Below, piece by piece: positions 1-10,342 of a stretch of DNA of 64,000 bases. Positions within the stretch are counted from its first letter, which is position 1. Each line of letters begins with the position of its first letter. The stretch comes from a bacterium. GTDB taxonomy: Bacteria > Bacteroidota > Ignavibacteria > Kapaibacteriales > UBA2268. The notes under the pieces were generated by a model. It saw only the letters and a list, made by a program, of their open reading frames with translations. It had not been told where the DNA came from and did no database searches. The DNA lies in NCBI GenBank assembly GCA_030431515.1, contig JAUIIX010000002.1, positions 1 through 64,000 on the forward strand. The letters are read 5' to 3'. Position numbers and translations under genes: made by a program.

Positions 1-30
1 ATCTCATATCCATAAAAATAACAAGTAGTT

Positions 31-58
31 GTAATGGCAATTCATGAATTGCCACTAC
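31..58. repeat. 28-bp near-perfect palindrome GTAATGGCAATTCATGAATTGCCACTAC
   Basis: Arms GTAATGGCAATTCA / TGAATTGCCACTAC differ at one position; a related copy lies at 63024-63065. Confidence 0.85.
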
Positions 59-177
59 ACCTTTTAAAATCAATTTTTCAATAAAGTTAAACTTTTTAGA
101 CAGCCTCTGCGATATACTATGGATTTATATTTTCTATTAACATAAAACTTCTCTGAAGTTTTAGAGAAGGCACAATC

Positions 178-207
178 TGTAGTGAACGCAAATTTGCGTT
201 CACTACA
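178..207. repeat. 30-bp perfect palindrome TGTAGTGAACGCAAATTTGCGTTCACTACA (REP-like)
   Basis: Perfect self-complementarity; further copies near 44229, 53865 and 58588. Confidence 0.9.
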
Positions 208-325
208 ACATAAAATGGATTCATCGCTTCGTTCTGAATGGCAATGCGTTTCGGCTACTGTTTATTTGCTTTTCGATGCTGTGAATTGAACACAAAGCGG
301 AATTACTAAAAATATAAATTCAATT

Positions 326-1291
326 TTAACTAATTTTTATCACAACATTTCCTGTTTTTTCACCAGTCTCAACATATTTATATGCTTCGATTATATCATC
401 AAAAGAATAAGTTTTATCAATAATTGCTTTATATTTTCCTTCTTCAATTACTTTTTTATAAAATTCAATATCAATTTTCCCATCAAGAGGAATCGGAAAT
501 TTTACTTTTTGTTTCCTAAACTTTGTAATAAGTGGTAAGTATATATTTTCATTACTTTCACCAAGTTCACTGGAATAGTATGTACCTTTTTCTTTTAAAA
601 TAGCCCTACACTTTTGAAATGAACTTTTTCCTACTGCATCTAATACAACATCAAACTTTTTATCGATTTTAGTAAAATCTTCATTCAGATAGTCAATAAC
701 ATAATCTGCACCAATAGACTTAATTAAATCAATATTTTTAGTATTTGCAACTGCAGTTATTTCAATATTTCCATGATATTTTGCAAGTTGTACGCATGCA
801 CTACCAATCGAACCTGTTGCTCCATTAATTAATATATTATCAATAGTTTTAAAATCAATATCTCTAATATAATTATTAGCGAGCATAAGTCCATCAAGCA
901 CAGCAGCCGCTTGATCAAAAGAATAATTCTCTGCTTTTTTAGAAATAAACCCATTTGCATCAATACATATATATTCAGCGTGACTTCCTAAATCATTAGG
1001 ACTTAAAGCAAATATTTCGTCACCAATTTTAAAATTTTTTACATCGTTTCCACACTCTTCAATAACTCCAGAAAACTCACTCCCCAAGATTTGTTTTTTT
1101 GGTTTAGGATAGCCAGTAAATAACTTAGATACAAAAGGAGTACCGCTTCGAAACCCACAGTCAGATCTATTAACAGTAGTTGACTTTATTTTTACTAAAA
1201 CTTCATTGTTTTTAGGGCTTGGCTTTGGAATATCTTTAAATTTTAAGACTTCAATAGAGCCATATTCTTCTATAATTAATGCTTTCATCAC
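326..1291 (-). CDS. NAD(P)-dependent alcohol dehydrogenase / quinone-oxidoreductase-like MDR family protein
   Basis: MDR N-terminal domain, Rossmann motif NGATGSIGSACVQLAK, C-terminal TGKxTGNVVIKI-like end. Confidence 0.9.
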   Translation of the reverse strand: MMKALIIEEYGSIEVLKFKDIPKPSPKNNEVLVKIKSTTVNRSDCGFRSGTPFVSKLFTGYPKPKKQILGSEFSGVIEECGNDVKNFKIGDEIFALSPNDLGSHAEYICIDANGFISKKAENYSFDQAAAVLDGLMLANNYIRDIDFKTIDNILINGATGSIGSACVQLAKYHGNIEITAVANTKNIDLIKSIGADYVIDYLNEDFTKIDKKFDVVLDAVGKSSFQKCRAILKEKGTYYSSELGESNENIYLPLITKFRKQKVKFPIPLDGKIDIEFYKKVIEEGKYKAIIDKTYSFDDIIEAYKYVETGEKTGNVVIKIS

Positions 1292-1354
1292 CAGTTTTTA
1301 AATAATTTCAAATAAATTACATACGAAATTGACTTGATAAGTTACAAATATAAA

Positions 1355-1387
1355 CAAAAAAAAATCCTCAATTTCTTGAGGATTTTT
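1355..1387 (-). terminator. rho-independent terminator downstream of sppA
   Basis: AAAAATCCTCAA-loop-TTGAGGATTTTT, 12-bp stem followed by a T-run on the minus strand. Confidence 0.8.
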
Positions 1388-1414
1388 AGTATTTTAAAAG
1401 TATGATTATTATGA

Positions 1415-3937
1415 TTACTCAGTTACGTAATAATCCCAGAAATCAATTGGTAATAGTGGCATTGGTAACCCATTATTATTTACTGAGAACTTGAATAAAT
1501 CAATTTTTTCTTTTGTTTTAGTAAAGTTGAATCCTATTACTCCACTAAATAATGAAGCAATATCAAAAGATTTTGCAGTTGGATATTCGTAAATCTTTTT
1601 AAGTTCACCTTCATCAAACCCTGCTTCTTTACGAGCAAGTTTGATAGCATGATCTAATCCACCTATTTTGTCAACAAGACCATTTTTAAATCCATCTGCA
1701 CCTGTCCAAACTCTTCCTTGTGCAATTTCGTGGATAGCGTCTTTTTCTTTATCTCTTCCTGCTGCTACTTTAGTAATAAATTCGTCATACATTGTACTAA
1801 TTGTACCTTCCCATTGTCCACGTTCGTCTGTAGTTAGATTTCTTGTTGGTAATCCTAATCCGATAAATGGATCTCTCCAAGTGTAACCTAAATCAGCGTA
1901 TTTACCAACTTGAACTTTATCAGTAGTAATACCAAGTTCTGAAGCAGCTCCTTTATCATAAATATATGCTGAAATTACTCCGATTGAGCCAGTAATTGTT
2001 TTAGGACTTGCGAATATTTTATCAGCGTCCATTGATAGCCAGTAACCACCAGAAGCAGCAAGCATTCCTTGTGATACTATAATCGGCTTTTTATCTTTGT
2101 TATCTCTAATTACTTTAGCAATATATTCCGAAGCAAGTGCATCACCACCGGGTGAATCTACTCTAAGTACTATTGCTTTTATATTATCATTTTTCACAGC
2201 TTTTTTAACATCTTCTACTAATTTTCGTGCATTAATTCCACCTTCCATAGAGCAAACGCCAATTGCATAAATTACAGCTATACCATCAGAATTTCCACCC
2301 CATTTATCATCCATTGGTTCTGGTCTTTCATTTATTACAATTCCTGGTAATAAGAAAGCTTTTGCATCTATACTTTCTAATATATCTTCTCTATCAGTCC
2401 ATCTACCGATTTTATCTACAAAATCATTTTCTTTTAACTCATTAGCAAAATAGAATAATTTATTATTAACTAAACTGTCAACTTGCTCTTTACTTACTTT
2501 TTTTCTTGATTCTGCTATTTCAGAAATTGAAGTATCATACCAACTATCAATCAAAGCTTGTAATTGTTCTTTATTCCCTTCCGAAAATCCTTCTCTTGCA
2601 AATGATTCAGCAGCAGATTTATATTTATAAAGTCTTAACTCTTCATATCCTATATTAAGTTTTGCAAGCATATTTTTGTAGTAACTTGAACCAAGAATAT
2701 AACCAGAAGGAGTTACAGTTCCCATTTCATCAATTATAATTTTATCTGCAACAGACGCAAAGTGATAACCTTCTAAATCAGTTCTTTCGATAAAAATAAC
2801 TACCTTTTTATTAGCTTCTTTAATTTCCTTAATTTTCTCTCTAATCTCCCAAGCTATTGAAGGATTTGCCTGCATACCCACTGCATTTATCATTATACCT
2901 TTTATAGCATCATTATTTTTGATATTATCTAATTTTTCTAAAATACCTAACAATGTTTTTGAATTATCGAAAAATATATTTCTTTGGTATTTAATAGAAC
3001 CACTTAAATCAAAAGTAGCGTAAAACATTTTAGGAACGAAAGAAAAATCATCAAATATTGTTCTGTCAATTGCACCTGATCTATATGAGAAACTAGCATA
3101 ATTATTACCACCAGTATTGGGATTATTACCAGTTGCAATACTTACTCCTGATGTTCCTAAACTTAGATCTAAACCAACTGAAAAGTAATCACCTTTAATT
3201 TCTGTACCCATTATTATTGGGTTTGAAAACATTCTACCATTCAACCTAACACCGTCAAGTGCTTCCCAAGAAACACCATAACTAAATCTTAAATGCTCTT
3301 TAATATTATTTGAATTCAAATCTCTTAAGTTTTCATCATGACCCATATATAATGCACCATCGGCAAATAGTGCTAAAGGGTATTCTGGAATTGGACGAAT
3401 TGCAACTTGACCAACGGTTTCGTAATCATCAAAATCAATAGATCGAGTTTGATCTAATGAAAAAGATAAATGTTGGCTTGGTCTGTAAAGCATTGACCAT
3501 TGCCAAGAGTTACTTCTTCCAGCAAGACTTTTATCTCCACCTACAAATCCATAACCAAATCCAAGCCCAAAGGTCTTGTTTCCAAAACCAAGTGAATATC
3601 TATAATCTGTAACATTATAATTTGAAAAATTAGTATTTATAGCTCCAAAACCAAAGCCAGGACTACCATAAAAAACTCCATATCTTCCATAATCAGAGTA
3701 CTTACCATTAACATTTCCATCTAATAATCTTGAATAAGATAATTGCAAATCACCATCATGTAAATAATTTAGTATTGATGGAGATGAGAAACCATAAGTT
3801 CCAAATTTTAAAGCACCATCAGGGGCTTGCATCATATCAGAATATTCGTAAAATCTTAAGAAAGAGGGTGCTTTAGTTTGAGCAAATACTCCAATATTCA
3901 TAAAGCATATCAAAGAAAATAGTAATATCTTATTCAT
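1415..3937 (-). CDS. sppA: signal peptide peptidase SppA (67K type) with a ~300-aa N-terminal beta-rich, outer-membrane-barrel-like extension
   Basis: Two SppA (S49) halves, with VLRVDSPGGDALASEYI and MLAASGGYWLSMDADKIFASPKTITGSIGVIS motifs; Sec signal peptide; Gly/aromatic-rich N-terminus. Confidence 0.88.
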   Translation of the reverse strand: MNKILLFSLICFMNIGVFAQTKAPSFLRFYEYSDMMQAPDGALKFGTYGFSSPSILNYLHDGDLQLSYSRLLDGNVNGKYSDYGRYGVFYGSPGFGFGAINTNFSNYNVTDYRYSLGFGNKTFGLGFGYGFVGGDKSLAGRSNSWQWSMLYRPSQHLSFSLDQTRSIDFDDYETVGQVAIRPIPEYPLALFADGALYMGHDENLRDLNSNNIKEHLRFSYGVSWEALDGVRLNGRMFSNPIIMGTEIKGDYFSVGLDLSLGTSGVSIATGNNPNTGGNNYASFSYRSGAIDRTIFDDFSFVPKMFYATFDLSGSIKYQRNIFFDNSKTLLGILEKLDNIKNNDAIKGIMINAVGMQANPSIAWEIREKIKEIKEANKKVVIFIERTDLEGYHFASVADKIIIDEMGTVTPSGYILGSSYYKNMLAKLNIGYEELRLYKYKSAAESFAREGFSEGNKEQLQALIDSWYDTSISEIAESRKKVSKEQVDSLVNNKLFYFANELKENDFVDKIGRWTDREDILESIDAKAFLLPGIVINERPEPMDDKWGGNSDGIAVIYAIGVCSMEGGINARKLVEDVKKAVKNDNIKAIVLRVDSPGGDALASEYIAKVIRDNKDKKPIIVSQGMLAASGGYWLSMDADKIFASPKTITGSIGVISAYIYDKGAASELGITTDKVQVGKYADLGYTWRDPFIGLGLPTRNLTTDERGQWEGTISTMYDEFITKVAAGRDKEKDAIHEIAQGRVWTGADGFKNGLVDKIGGLDHAIKLARKEAGFDEGELKKIYEYPTAKSFDIASLFSGVIGFNFTKTKEKIDLFKFSVNNNGLPMPLLPIDFWDYYVTE

Positions 3938-4101
3938 AAGTTACCTAAAATTATATTATTAAAATTTTTTTTTAATTGAATACCTATCAAATATAATTTT
4001 GATATTTTTTGAATAAAATACTAAGATTATAATGTAAGGATTTAATTTGTAAGCAGATTTAATTACGAAATAAATAAAAATATAGTTACACTATTAAAGC
4101 A

Positions 4102-4127
4102 CAAAATCCGAACTGAATCGGATTTTG
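4102..4127 (-). terminator. hairpin terminator after S9 peptidase gene
   Basis: CAAAATCCGA / TCGGATTTTG 10-bp stem, loop of 6 nt, just after the stop codon. Confidence 0.55.
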
Positions 4128-4143
4128 CACATATTTATCATAT

Positions 4144-6180
4144 TTATTTTGCATATTTTTCTAACCATTCAAAAAACTCATATTGCCAAACTAAAGCATT
4201 TTGTAAATTTAATACCCAATGATTTTCTTCAGGAAAAAACAAGAATTTAGAAGGAATACCTTGAACTTGACAAGCAGTATATGCTTCCAAACTTTGAGTA
4301 TAAGGTACTCTAAAATCTTTACCTCCAGCTATTATCAGCATTGGAGTATTCCAATCTTTCACAAAATTATGTGGTGAAAATTTATCATAATCAGTTTTAT
4401 CTTCCCAGTAAGGTCCACCGTGTTCCCAATTATTGAAGAATAATTCTTCTGTTGAACCGTACATACTTTCTAAGTTGAAAACACCACAATGAGAAATAAA
4501 TGCTTTAAATCTTTTTTTGTGATGAGCAGCTAACCAAAAAGCAGAATAACCACCATAACTAGCACCAACACAAGATAATTTATCATTATCAACAAATTCT
4601 TCATCAGCGACATTATCAGTAGCGGCTAAAATATCCTCCATAGCTTGACCACCCCAATCTCTACTTATATCATCATTCCATTGTTGCCCAAAGCCAGGCA
4701 TACCACGTCTATTAGGTGCACAAACAATATATCCTTGAGATGCCATTAAAAATAAATTCCATCTATAAGAGAAGTAGTGCGAAATCTGCCCTTGTGGTCC
4801 ACCTTGACAATAAGTAATCATAGGATATTTCTTTTTAGGGTCAAAATCTGGTGGGTATAAAACCCAAACTTGCATTTGTTTTCCATCAGTAGTTTTCACT
4901 GATCTATCTTCTATTTTTATATTTTTTACTTTTACATCAAAAGCAGAATTTACATTTGATAATTGTTTCATTTTACTATCAGTAGAAGTAGTAGGGTAAG
5001 AAAATATATTAGTAGCTTGCTGCATTGAAGTTCTACCAACCACTAATGTTTTATTATCAGGTGTTACAACTAAACCAGAAGAATAATTATAATCGCCATC
5101 TGCAATTTTAGTAACTTTAGCACTTGCAACATCAACCTTAAATAATGGTTCTCTTCCTCTTTCTGTTGCAGAGAAATAAATTGTTTTACTTGCTCCACCC
5201 CACGCAAATTGAACTACCCATTGATCAAGATCTTTAGTTAGTTCTTTTACTGTACCAGTAGCAAAATCATGTAACATCAATCTAACCTTATCTGCTTCAA
5301 ATCCAGCTCTTTCCTGACTAACATAAGCCAAATACTTTCCATCAGGAGAAACAACTGGGTGCTTATCATATCCTAAATTTGTACTTGTTAGATTTTTAGT
5401 AGTTTTTGATTCTAAAGAATATAAGTAAATATCGCTATTTGTACTTTGTGCAGGATTATCAACTTTTTTAGAAGAATAAATAATTTCTTTGCTGTTAGAA
5501 TTCCAAGTGTAATCTTCTCCACCACCAAATGGTTGTAAAGGACAGTCAAAATCTTGACCTACCATAATATCAACACCAACACCACCAGAAGAAGGCATTA
5601 CAAAGATATGTTCTCTATTTTCATCTTCCCAATGATCCCAAGCTCTAACAGGAAGTGCATCATAAGATAATACATTAGTTCTTCTTAATTTTGGATATTT
5701 ATCCTTGATAGTTTGCTTAGTTTTTACTTCAGAAGTATAAGCAATAAAAGAGCCATCAGGTGAATAATGAAAAGAACTAATTCCACTTACTACAGTAGTT
5801 AATCCTTCTGAAACACCTTTAGGAAACTCTTTTGTAAAAATCTGAGGCGAGCCCATACGAGTTGAAAGGAAAGCAATTTTTTTACCACCCTCAATCCATC
5901 TTGGATGGTAGTCTCTTGCTCTATTTTCTGTGATTTTAATTGTTTCCGACCCATCTACCTTAACTGCATAAATATCTGTTTCAAATTGTGCTTTATCAAG
6001 AACAGGAACTGATAAAGAATAAAGAACCCACACCCCATCAGGAGAAATCTGAATATCAGATAGTCTATTAAGACTTAATAGCTCATCTGGAGTGAATGGA
6101 GTTTGTAAATTAGCAGGTAATTTAACTTGCGAAACTAAAGAAAATGATAAAATAAGCAACAAAAGTAATGATTTTAACAT
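4144..6180 (-). CDS. S9 family (prolyl oligopeptidase/acylaminoacyl peptidase-like) peptidase with TolB/WD40-like propeller
   Basis: Active-site GASYGGYSAFW, WPDGxxLAYVS-type propeller repeats, C-terminal GGKDFRVPYTQS and EENHWV (Asp, His); signal peptide. Confidence 0.92.
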   Translation of the reverse strand: MLKSLLLLLILSFSLVSQVKLPANLQTPFTPDELLSLNRLSDIQISPDGVWVLYSLSVPVLDKAQFETDIYAVKVDGSETIKITENRARDYHPRWIEGGKKIAFLSTRMGSPQIFTKEFPKGVSEGLTTVVSGISSFHYSPDGSFIAYTSEVKTKQTIKDKYPKLRRTNVLSYDALPVRAWDHWEDENREHIFVMPSSGGVGVDIMVGQDFDCPLQPFGGGEDYTWNSNSKEIIYSSKKVDNPAQSTNSDIYLYSLESKTTKNLTSTNLGYDKHPVVSPDGKYLAYVSQERAGFEADKVRLMLHDFATGTVKELTKDLDQWVVQFAWGGASKTIYFSATERGREPLFKVDVASAKVTKIADGDYNYSSGLVVTPDNKTLVVGRTSMQQATNIFSYPTTSTDSKMKQLSNVNSAFDVKVKNIKIEDRSVKTTDGKQMQVWVLYPPDFDPKKKYPMITYCQGGPQGQISHYFSYRWNLFLMASQGYIVCAPNRRGMPGFGQQWNDDISRDWGGQAMEDILAATDNVADEEFVDNDKLSCVGASYGGYSAFWLAAHHKKRFKAFISHCGVFNLESMYGSTEELFFNNWEHGGPYWEDKTDYDKFSPHNFVKDWNTPMLIIAGGKDFRVPYTQSLEAYTACQVQGIPSKFLFFPEENHWVLNLQNALVWQYEFFEWLEKYAK

Positions 6181-6372
6181 AATAATAACCCATTTTGAAT
6201 TGAATATTAATGCAAATTAACAAATATTTTTGAAATTTCATTTATAAAATTATATGTTTTAAAAAAAACTCTTCTCTTAAAAAAACTATTTATATTATTT
6301 GTCGTAAATTAAAATAAAACTTTTTAATTTTAGAATAATTTTATAAATTGCTAATTATATTGGATAATTTTT

Positions 6373-6978
6373 ATGTATAAATTTTTTATTTTGTTATTTT
6401 TTCTAATGATTAGCTATACAGTTTATGGTCAACAAACTGATTTTAAGACTATTGAAAATTTAGATAATGGTTATAAATATGAATGGAAAGATAATAAAAT
6501 AGGATTTTCTGCTTCAATGTTAACTGGCTATGGATTTACTTATTATAGGCAATTAACACAAAATCTTGGAGTAAAAGCACAGATTTTTGCTTATGGTACT
6601 TTAGATGATGAAACAAGTTATGCAAATGAAATTGATATTTCTGGTGGGATTGAACTACAATATACACTTCAGAAATTTGAAAGAATAAGATTTTATGCTT
6701 TAACTGGTGGGTATTATATGTATAATAAAAGTGAAGACTATTTTATAAATAATGATATTTACGAAATAACAAATTCTAAAAATATTGGTATAGGAGTAGG
6801 GTGTGAAATGTTAGCGTTTAATAATTTAAGTTTCGCATTTGATGGAGGATATTATTTTGCTTTTATAAACAAAGCTTATGAGGATTCTAATATTGGTCAA
6901 AATCCAATGATTATTCCGGAATCTAAGAAATTTGAATTTTCTTTGGGTGTTGCTTTCTCAGTTTTCTATTCATTTTAA
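6373..6978 (+). CDS. secreted/outer-membrane beta-barrel-like protein (paralog 1)
   Basis: Signal peptide; alternating beta pattern ending in F; similar to the next ORF. Confidence 0.65.
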   Translation: MYKFFILLFFLMISYTVYGQQTDFKTIENLDNGYKYEWKDNKIGFSASMLTGYGFTYYRQLTQNLGVKAQIFAYGTLDDETSYANEIDISGGIELQYTLQKFERIRFYALTGGYYMYNKSEDYFINNDIYEITNSKNIGIGVGCEMLAFNNLSFAFDGGYYFAFINKAYEDSNIGQNPMIIPESKKFEFSLGVAFSVFYSF

Positions 6979-7002
6979 AAATAATTATAAATAAAGGTTT
7001 AT

Positions 7003-7617
7003 ATGAGATCGAAATTGATGTTATTGATATGTTTTTTAGTTTTTTCAAGTGCTTATAGTCAAAATGAAACTATAAATGTATATACTCCTCAAAGTAAAAG
7101 TTTACAAGATTTTGAGTGGACTAATAATAGAGTTGGTTTTACTTACTCAATGATGACAGGATATGGTCTTACATATCTTAGACATTTTGATAATGGACTT
7201 ACTTTAAAAACACAATTATTTGCTTATGGTTCAATTGATGATAATAGTTCTTCATCGAGTGAAATAGATGTTGCTTTTGGATTAGAAGTACAATATACTA
7301 TCAAAAAATTCAATAAAACACGTTTCTATATATTAGGTGGTGGATATTATAATTATGAGTTAATGACTGATAATTGGAATGGTGTTGATGATGATAGAAC
7401 AGAAGCAATGAAAAATATTGGTATTGGAGTTGGTTTTGAATTCTTAGCTTTCAATCAACTATCATTTGCTATTGATGGTGGCTATTATGGAGAGTTTACA
7501 AAGAAAACTTCTAATAATATCAATTATATTGAAGGTAAGCCAATATTAATTCCAGTAGAAACCAATCCAATTAAATTTGGTTTTGGCTTTGGAATATCTG
7601 GTTATTTTAATTTTTAG
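7003..7617 (+). CDS. secreted/outer-membrane beta-barrel-like protein (paralog 2)
   Basis: Shares xNxxGFxxSMxTGYGxTYxR and NIGIGVGxExLAFNxLSFAxDGGYY with 6373-6978. Confidence 0.65.
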   Translation: MRSKLMLLICFLVFSSAYSQNETINVYTPQSKSLQDFEWTNNRVGFTYSMMTGYGLTYLRHFDNGLTLKTQLFAYGSIDDNSSSSSEIDVAFGLEVQYTIKKFNKTRFYILGGGYYNYELMTDNWNGVDDDRTEAMKNIGIGVGFEFLAFNQLSFAIDGGYYGEFTKKTSNNINYIEGKPILIPVETNPIKFGFGFGISGYFNF

Positions 7618-7652
7618 GAAATTATATTTTTGTTTTTATAAAAGGGGTTTTT

Positions 7653-8123
7653 ATGAAATTTTTTAATACTACTTTATTTATTTCTTTGTTATTTGTTACT
7701 ATGTCTTGTTCAACAATTATGAATGGAAGTAAAAGTGAAGTAAAAGTAACATCAAATCCAACAGATGCGATTGTTTTTGTTAATAATATGGAACTTGGTC
7801 CCACACCTGCTATTCTAAGATTACAAAGAGGTGAAACACATCTTATTGAAATAAAAAAACCTGGTTACAAAGATTATAGAATTACTACAAGTAGAGAAAT
7901 AACTGGTTGGTTCTGGGGAAATATAATATGTGGTGGTTTAGTTGGTGGAGCGATAGACTTAATAACTGGAAATGCTTATGATGTTGAGCCAAAGTATATA
8001 AATGTAAATCTCAACAAGGATACTGCATTAAATGAATTTTATGACTTAGAAAACTTCAATGGTATTAATTTAACTGATGATAATGGAAATAATTTAGGTG
8101 AAATTAAAATTGTTTGGGAATAA
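7653..8123 (+). CDS. PEGA-domain lipoprotein
   Basis: Lipobox-like VTMSCST; PEGA-like VTSNPTDAIVFVNNMELGPTPAILRLQRGETHLIEIKKPGYKDY. Confidence 0.8.
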   Translation: MKFFNTTLFISLLFVTMSCSTIMNGSKSEVKVTSNPTDAIVFVNNMELGPTPAILRLQRGETHLIEIKKPGYKDYRITTSREITGWFWGNIICGGLVGGAIDLITGNAYDVEPKYINVNLNKDTALNEFYDLENFNGINLTDDNGNNLGEIKIVWE

Positions 8124-9300
8124 AGTAACTATATTTTTATTTTTAATTGCTCCCATACTACAATCACAGACTTATATTGAAGAATCCTCAAAAATCGCTT
8201 TTGATTTTTATCATAATATAATGTCTCCTGTAAAAAAAGATGTAAGTAAATGCCAATTTTATCCATCTTGTTCACATTTTGGAAAAGATGCTATCAAGGA
8301 ATATGGCTTCTTGAAAGGTGTTTTATTAACATCTGATAGATTAATAAGATGTAGCGGTGGACATTTAAATAAAAATTCATTCCCAAGAGTTTCAAATCTT
8401 TTATATGATCCTCCTTCCAAGAATTTTATTTTTGGAGAGGGTCATATATGGAATTTAGGAATTTCTGGTTCAAATAATACTCCCTCTGAAACAAGCGACA
8501 CTTCTATATTTAGCTTTCCTAAGTTTCTATTTAATAATAAAGATTATGACTTATCAATCTTAGAATTGAATAGAATAGGGTATAATTCAAGTGATGAGTT
8601 TATAAAAGAAAAAACAAAACTATTAATTTCAATTAATTACTTAAAAAGTCAAAACTTAAGCAAAGCCAGAAATACTATCAGTAATATTAAATATAAAACT
8701 AATAAAGAGTTTACATTTAATACTAATTTAATATTCTTTTTAATAAATGATTTAGATAACGCAAATCTGTGGTGTGTTAATTTTCTGAATGATAAACAAA
8801 TTGAAGATTTAGAGAATAAAGAGATTTATAATAATCTGATGCTTTACTCACTGTTTAAAATAGATGAATTAAATAATAATTCTCAAAATTTAGAATATTT
8901 AAAATCTTATGATGAGAATAAATATAATAAGGTAATCGATTTTATAGTGAAGGCAGAAAATATAAGTTATAAATCTCCAACATTAGCAGGAGTATTTTCG
9001 ACAGTAGTTCCCGGCTCTGGTTATATTTATAGTGGTAGATTAAAAGAAGGCTTAAGTGCTTTTTTAATAAATGGACTTTTAGGGGCAGGAATATATTCTT
9101 TATTCAATAATAATAATATTGGTGCTGGGATTTTAACAAGTATGGTATCTGCACCATTTTATTTAGGAAATATTATCGGATCAGTAAATGCAAGTCATCT
9201 TTATAATAATAAAGTTAAAGAAAAGTATCAAATCCAATTAAGAAATGAGTTAGGAATTGACTACTACTACTCAATTGATTTTCTAAACCTTTCTTGGTAA
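8098..9300 (+). CDS. YidD-like (DUF37/haemolytic domain) protein with a large C-terminal extension and terminal membrane-spanning region; GTG start overlapping the PEGA gene
   Basis: YHNIMSPVKKDVSKCQFYPSCSHFGKDAIKEYGFLKGVLLTSDRLIRCSGG resembles YidD; C-terminal AGVFSTVVPGSGYIYSGRLKEGLSAFLINGLL hydrophobic region. Confidence 0.75.
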   Translation: MKLKLFGNKVTIFLFLIAPILQSQTYIEESSKIAFDFYHNIMSPVKKDVSKCQFYPSCSHFGKDAIKEYGFLKGVLLTSDRLIRCSGGHLNKNSFPRVSNLLYDPPSKNFIFGEGHIWNLGISGSNNTPSETSDTSIFSFPKFLFNNKDYDLSILELNRIGYNSSDEFIKEKTKLLISINYLKSQNLSKARNTISNIKYKTNKEFTFNTNLIFFLINDLDNANLWCVNFLNDKQIEDLENKEIYNNLMLYSLFKIDELNNNSQNLEYLKSYDENKYNKVIDFIVKAENISYKSPTLAGVFSTVVPGSGYIYSGRLKEGLSAFLINGLLGAGIYSLFNNNNIGAGILTSMVSAPFYLGNIIGSVNASHLYNNKVKEKYQIQLRNELGIDYYYSIDFLNLSW

Positions 9301-9420
9301 TTTTAACTTTATTTTTACATCTTATTAATATTAAAATCTGATTTATTTTCCATAGAATAATTGTTATTTTACAAATTTGTTATATTTTTGTTTTTTTAAA
9401 TCAACAATTAATCTAATTTA

Positions 9421-10338
9421 ATGCCATCAGTAAAACAATGGATAATTGCTTCTCGACCGAAATTAATGCCTGCGAGCATTATTCCGGTTCTGTTAGGTTT
9501 ATCTGCTGCTTATCACGATATAGAATTAGATAATGACCCTTCAACTTCTTTCAATTATATTACAGCTATTATTACACTTCTCTGTGGAATAGGTATCCAA
9601 GTAGTTACTAATTTTGTCAATGATATTTATGACTTCAAAAAAGGAGTAGATAAAGATGATAGATTAGGACCAGAAAGAGCAGTTGCAAAAGGTATAATCT
9701 CAATTGAACAAATGAAAGTTGCAACTATAGTAGTTGCAACTGTAACCCTTATACTTGGCTTTTACTTAGTTATATATTTAGAAGATTACTTAATATTAGC
9801 AACTGGAGTAATTTCATTATTCCTTGCTTATGGATATACAGCAGGTCCTGCTCCTTTATCTTATTTAGGTATTGGCGATTTATTTGTATTGATATTCTTT
9901 GGTATTGTAGCTACAAATGGTACTTATTATATCCAAACAGGTGTTTGGAGCAATGAAGTATTTTGGATGAGTTTACCGCTTGGGTTCTTTGCTACTAATA
10001 TTCTCGGAGTAAATAATATTCGAGATGTAGGCACTGATAAAAGAGCTGGAAAGCTAACCTTACCAGTTAGAATTGGTATCAAAAATGCAATTATGCTCTA
10101 TGTTGTCCTAACTTGTATGGCATATTTTAGTGGTTCTATCGTATTATTTATGATGAATGACTATGTGTTTGCACTTCCTCTACTTACTCTTCCTCTTGGC
10201 TTTAAAATGTGTCTTGATATTTATAGAAAAACCGGATCAGAATTAAATAAAGTATTAGTAGGGACTGCCTTACTAATGACTTTTTATGGTATGTTAATGA
10301 TGATTAGTTTGATCACCACAACTGTTATGAGGAATTAG
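9421..10338 (+). CDS. menA: 1,4-dihydroxy-2-naphthoate polyprenyltransferase
   Basis: UbiA-family motif NFVNDIYDFKKGVDKDDRLGPERAV and NNIRDVGTDKRAGKLTLPVRIG. Confidence 0.93.
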   Translation: MPSVKQWIIASRPKLMPASIIPVLLGLSAAYHDIELDNDPSTSFNYITAIITLLCGIGIQVVTNFVNDIYDFKKGVDKDDRLGPERAVAKGIISIEQMKVATIVVATVTLILGFYLVIYLEDYLILATGVISLFLAYGYTAGPAPLSYLGIGDLFVLIFFGIVATNGTYYIQTGVWSNEVFWMSLPLGFFATNILGVNNIRDVGTDKRAGKLTLPVRIGIKNAIMLYVVLTCMAYFSGSIVLFMMNDYVFALPLLTLPLGFKMCLDIYRKTGSELNKVLVGTALLMTFYGMLMMISLITTTVMRN

Positions 10339-10342
10339 TAGT

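Noticed and set aside
1668-2445. Plus-strand ORFs 1668-1886 and 2263-2445
   Set aside because: Short, antisense to sppA, low-complexity translations; chance ORFs
7622-7804. Minus ORF 7622-7804
   Set aside because: Antisense to the PEGA lipoprotein start; no recognisable features
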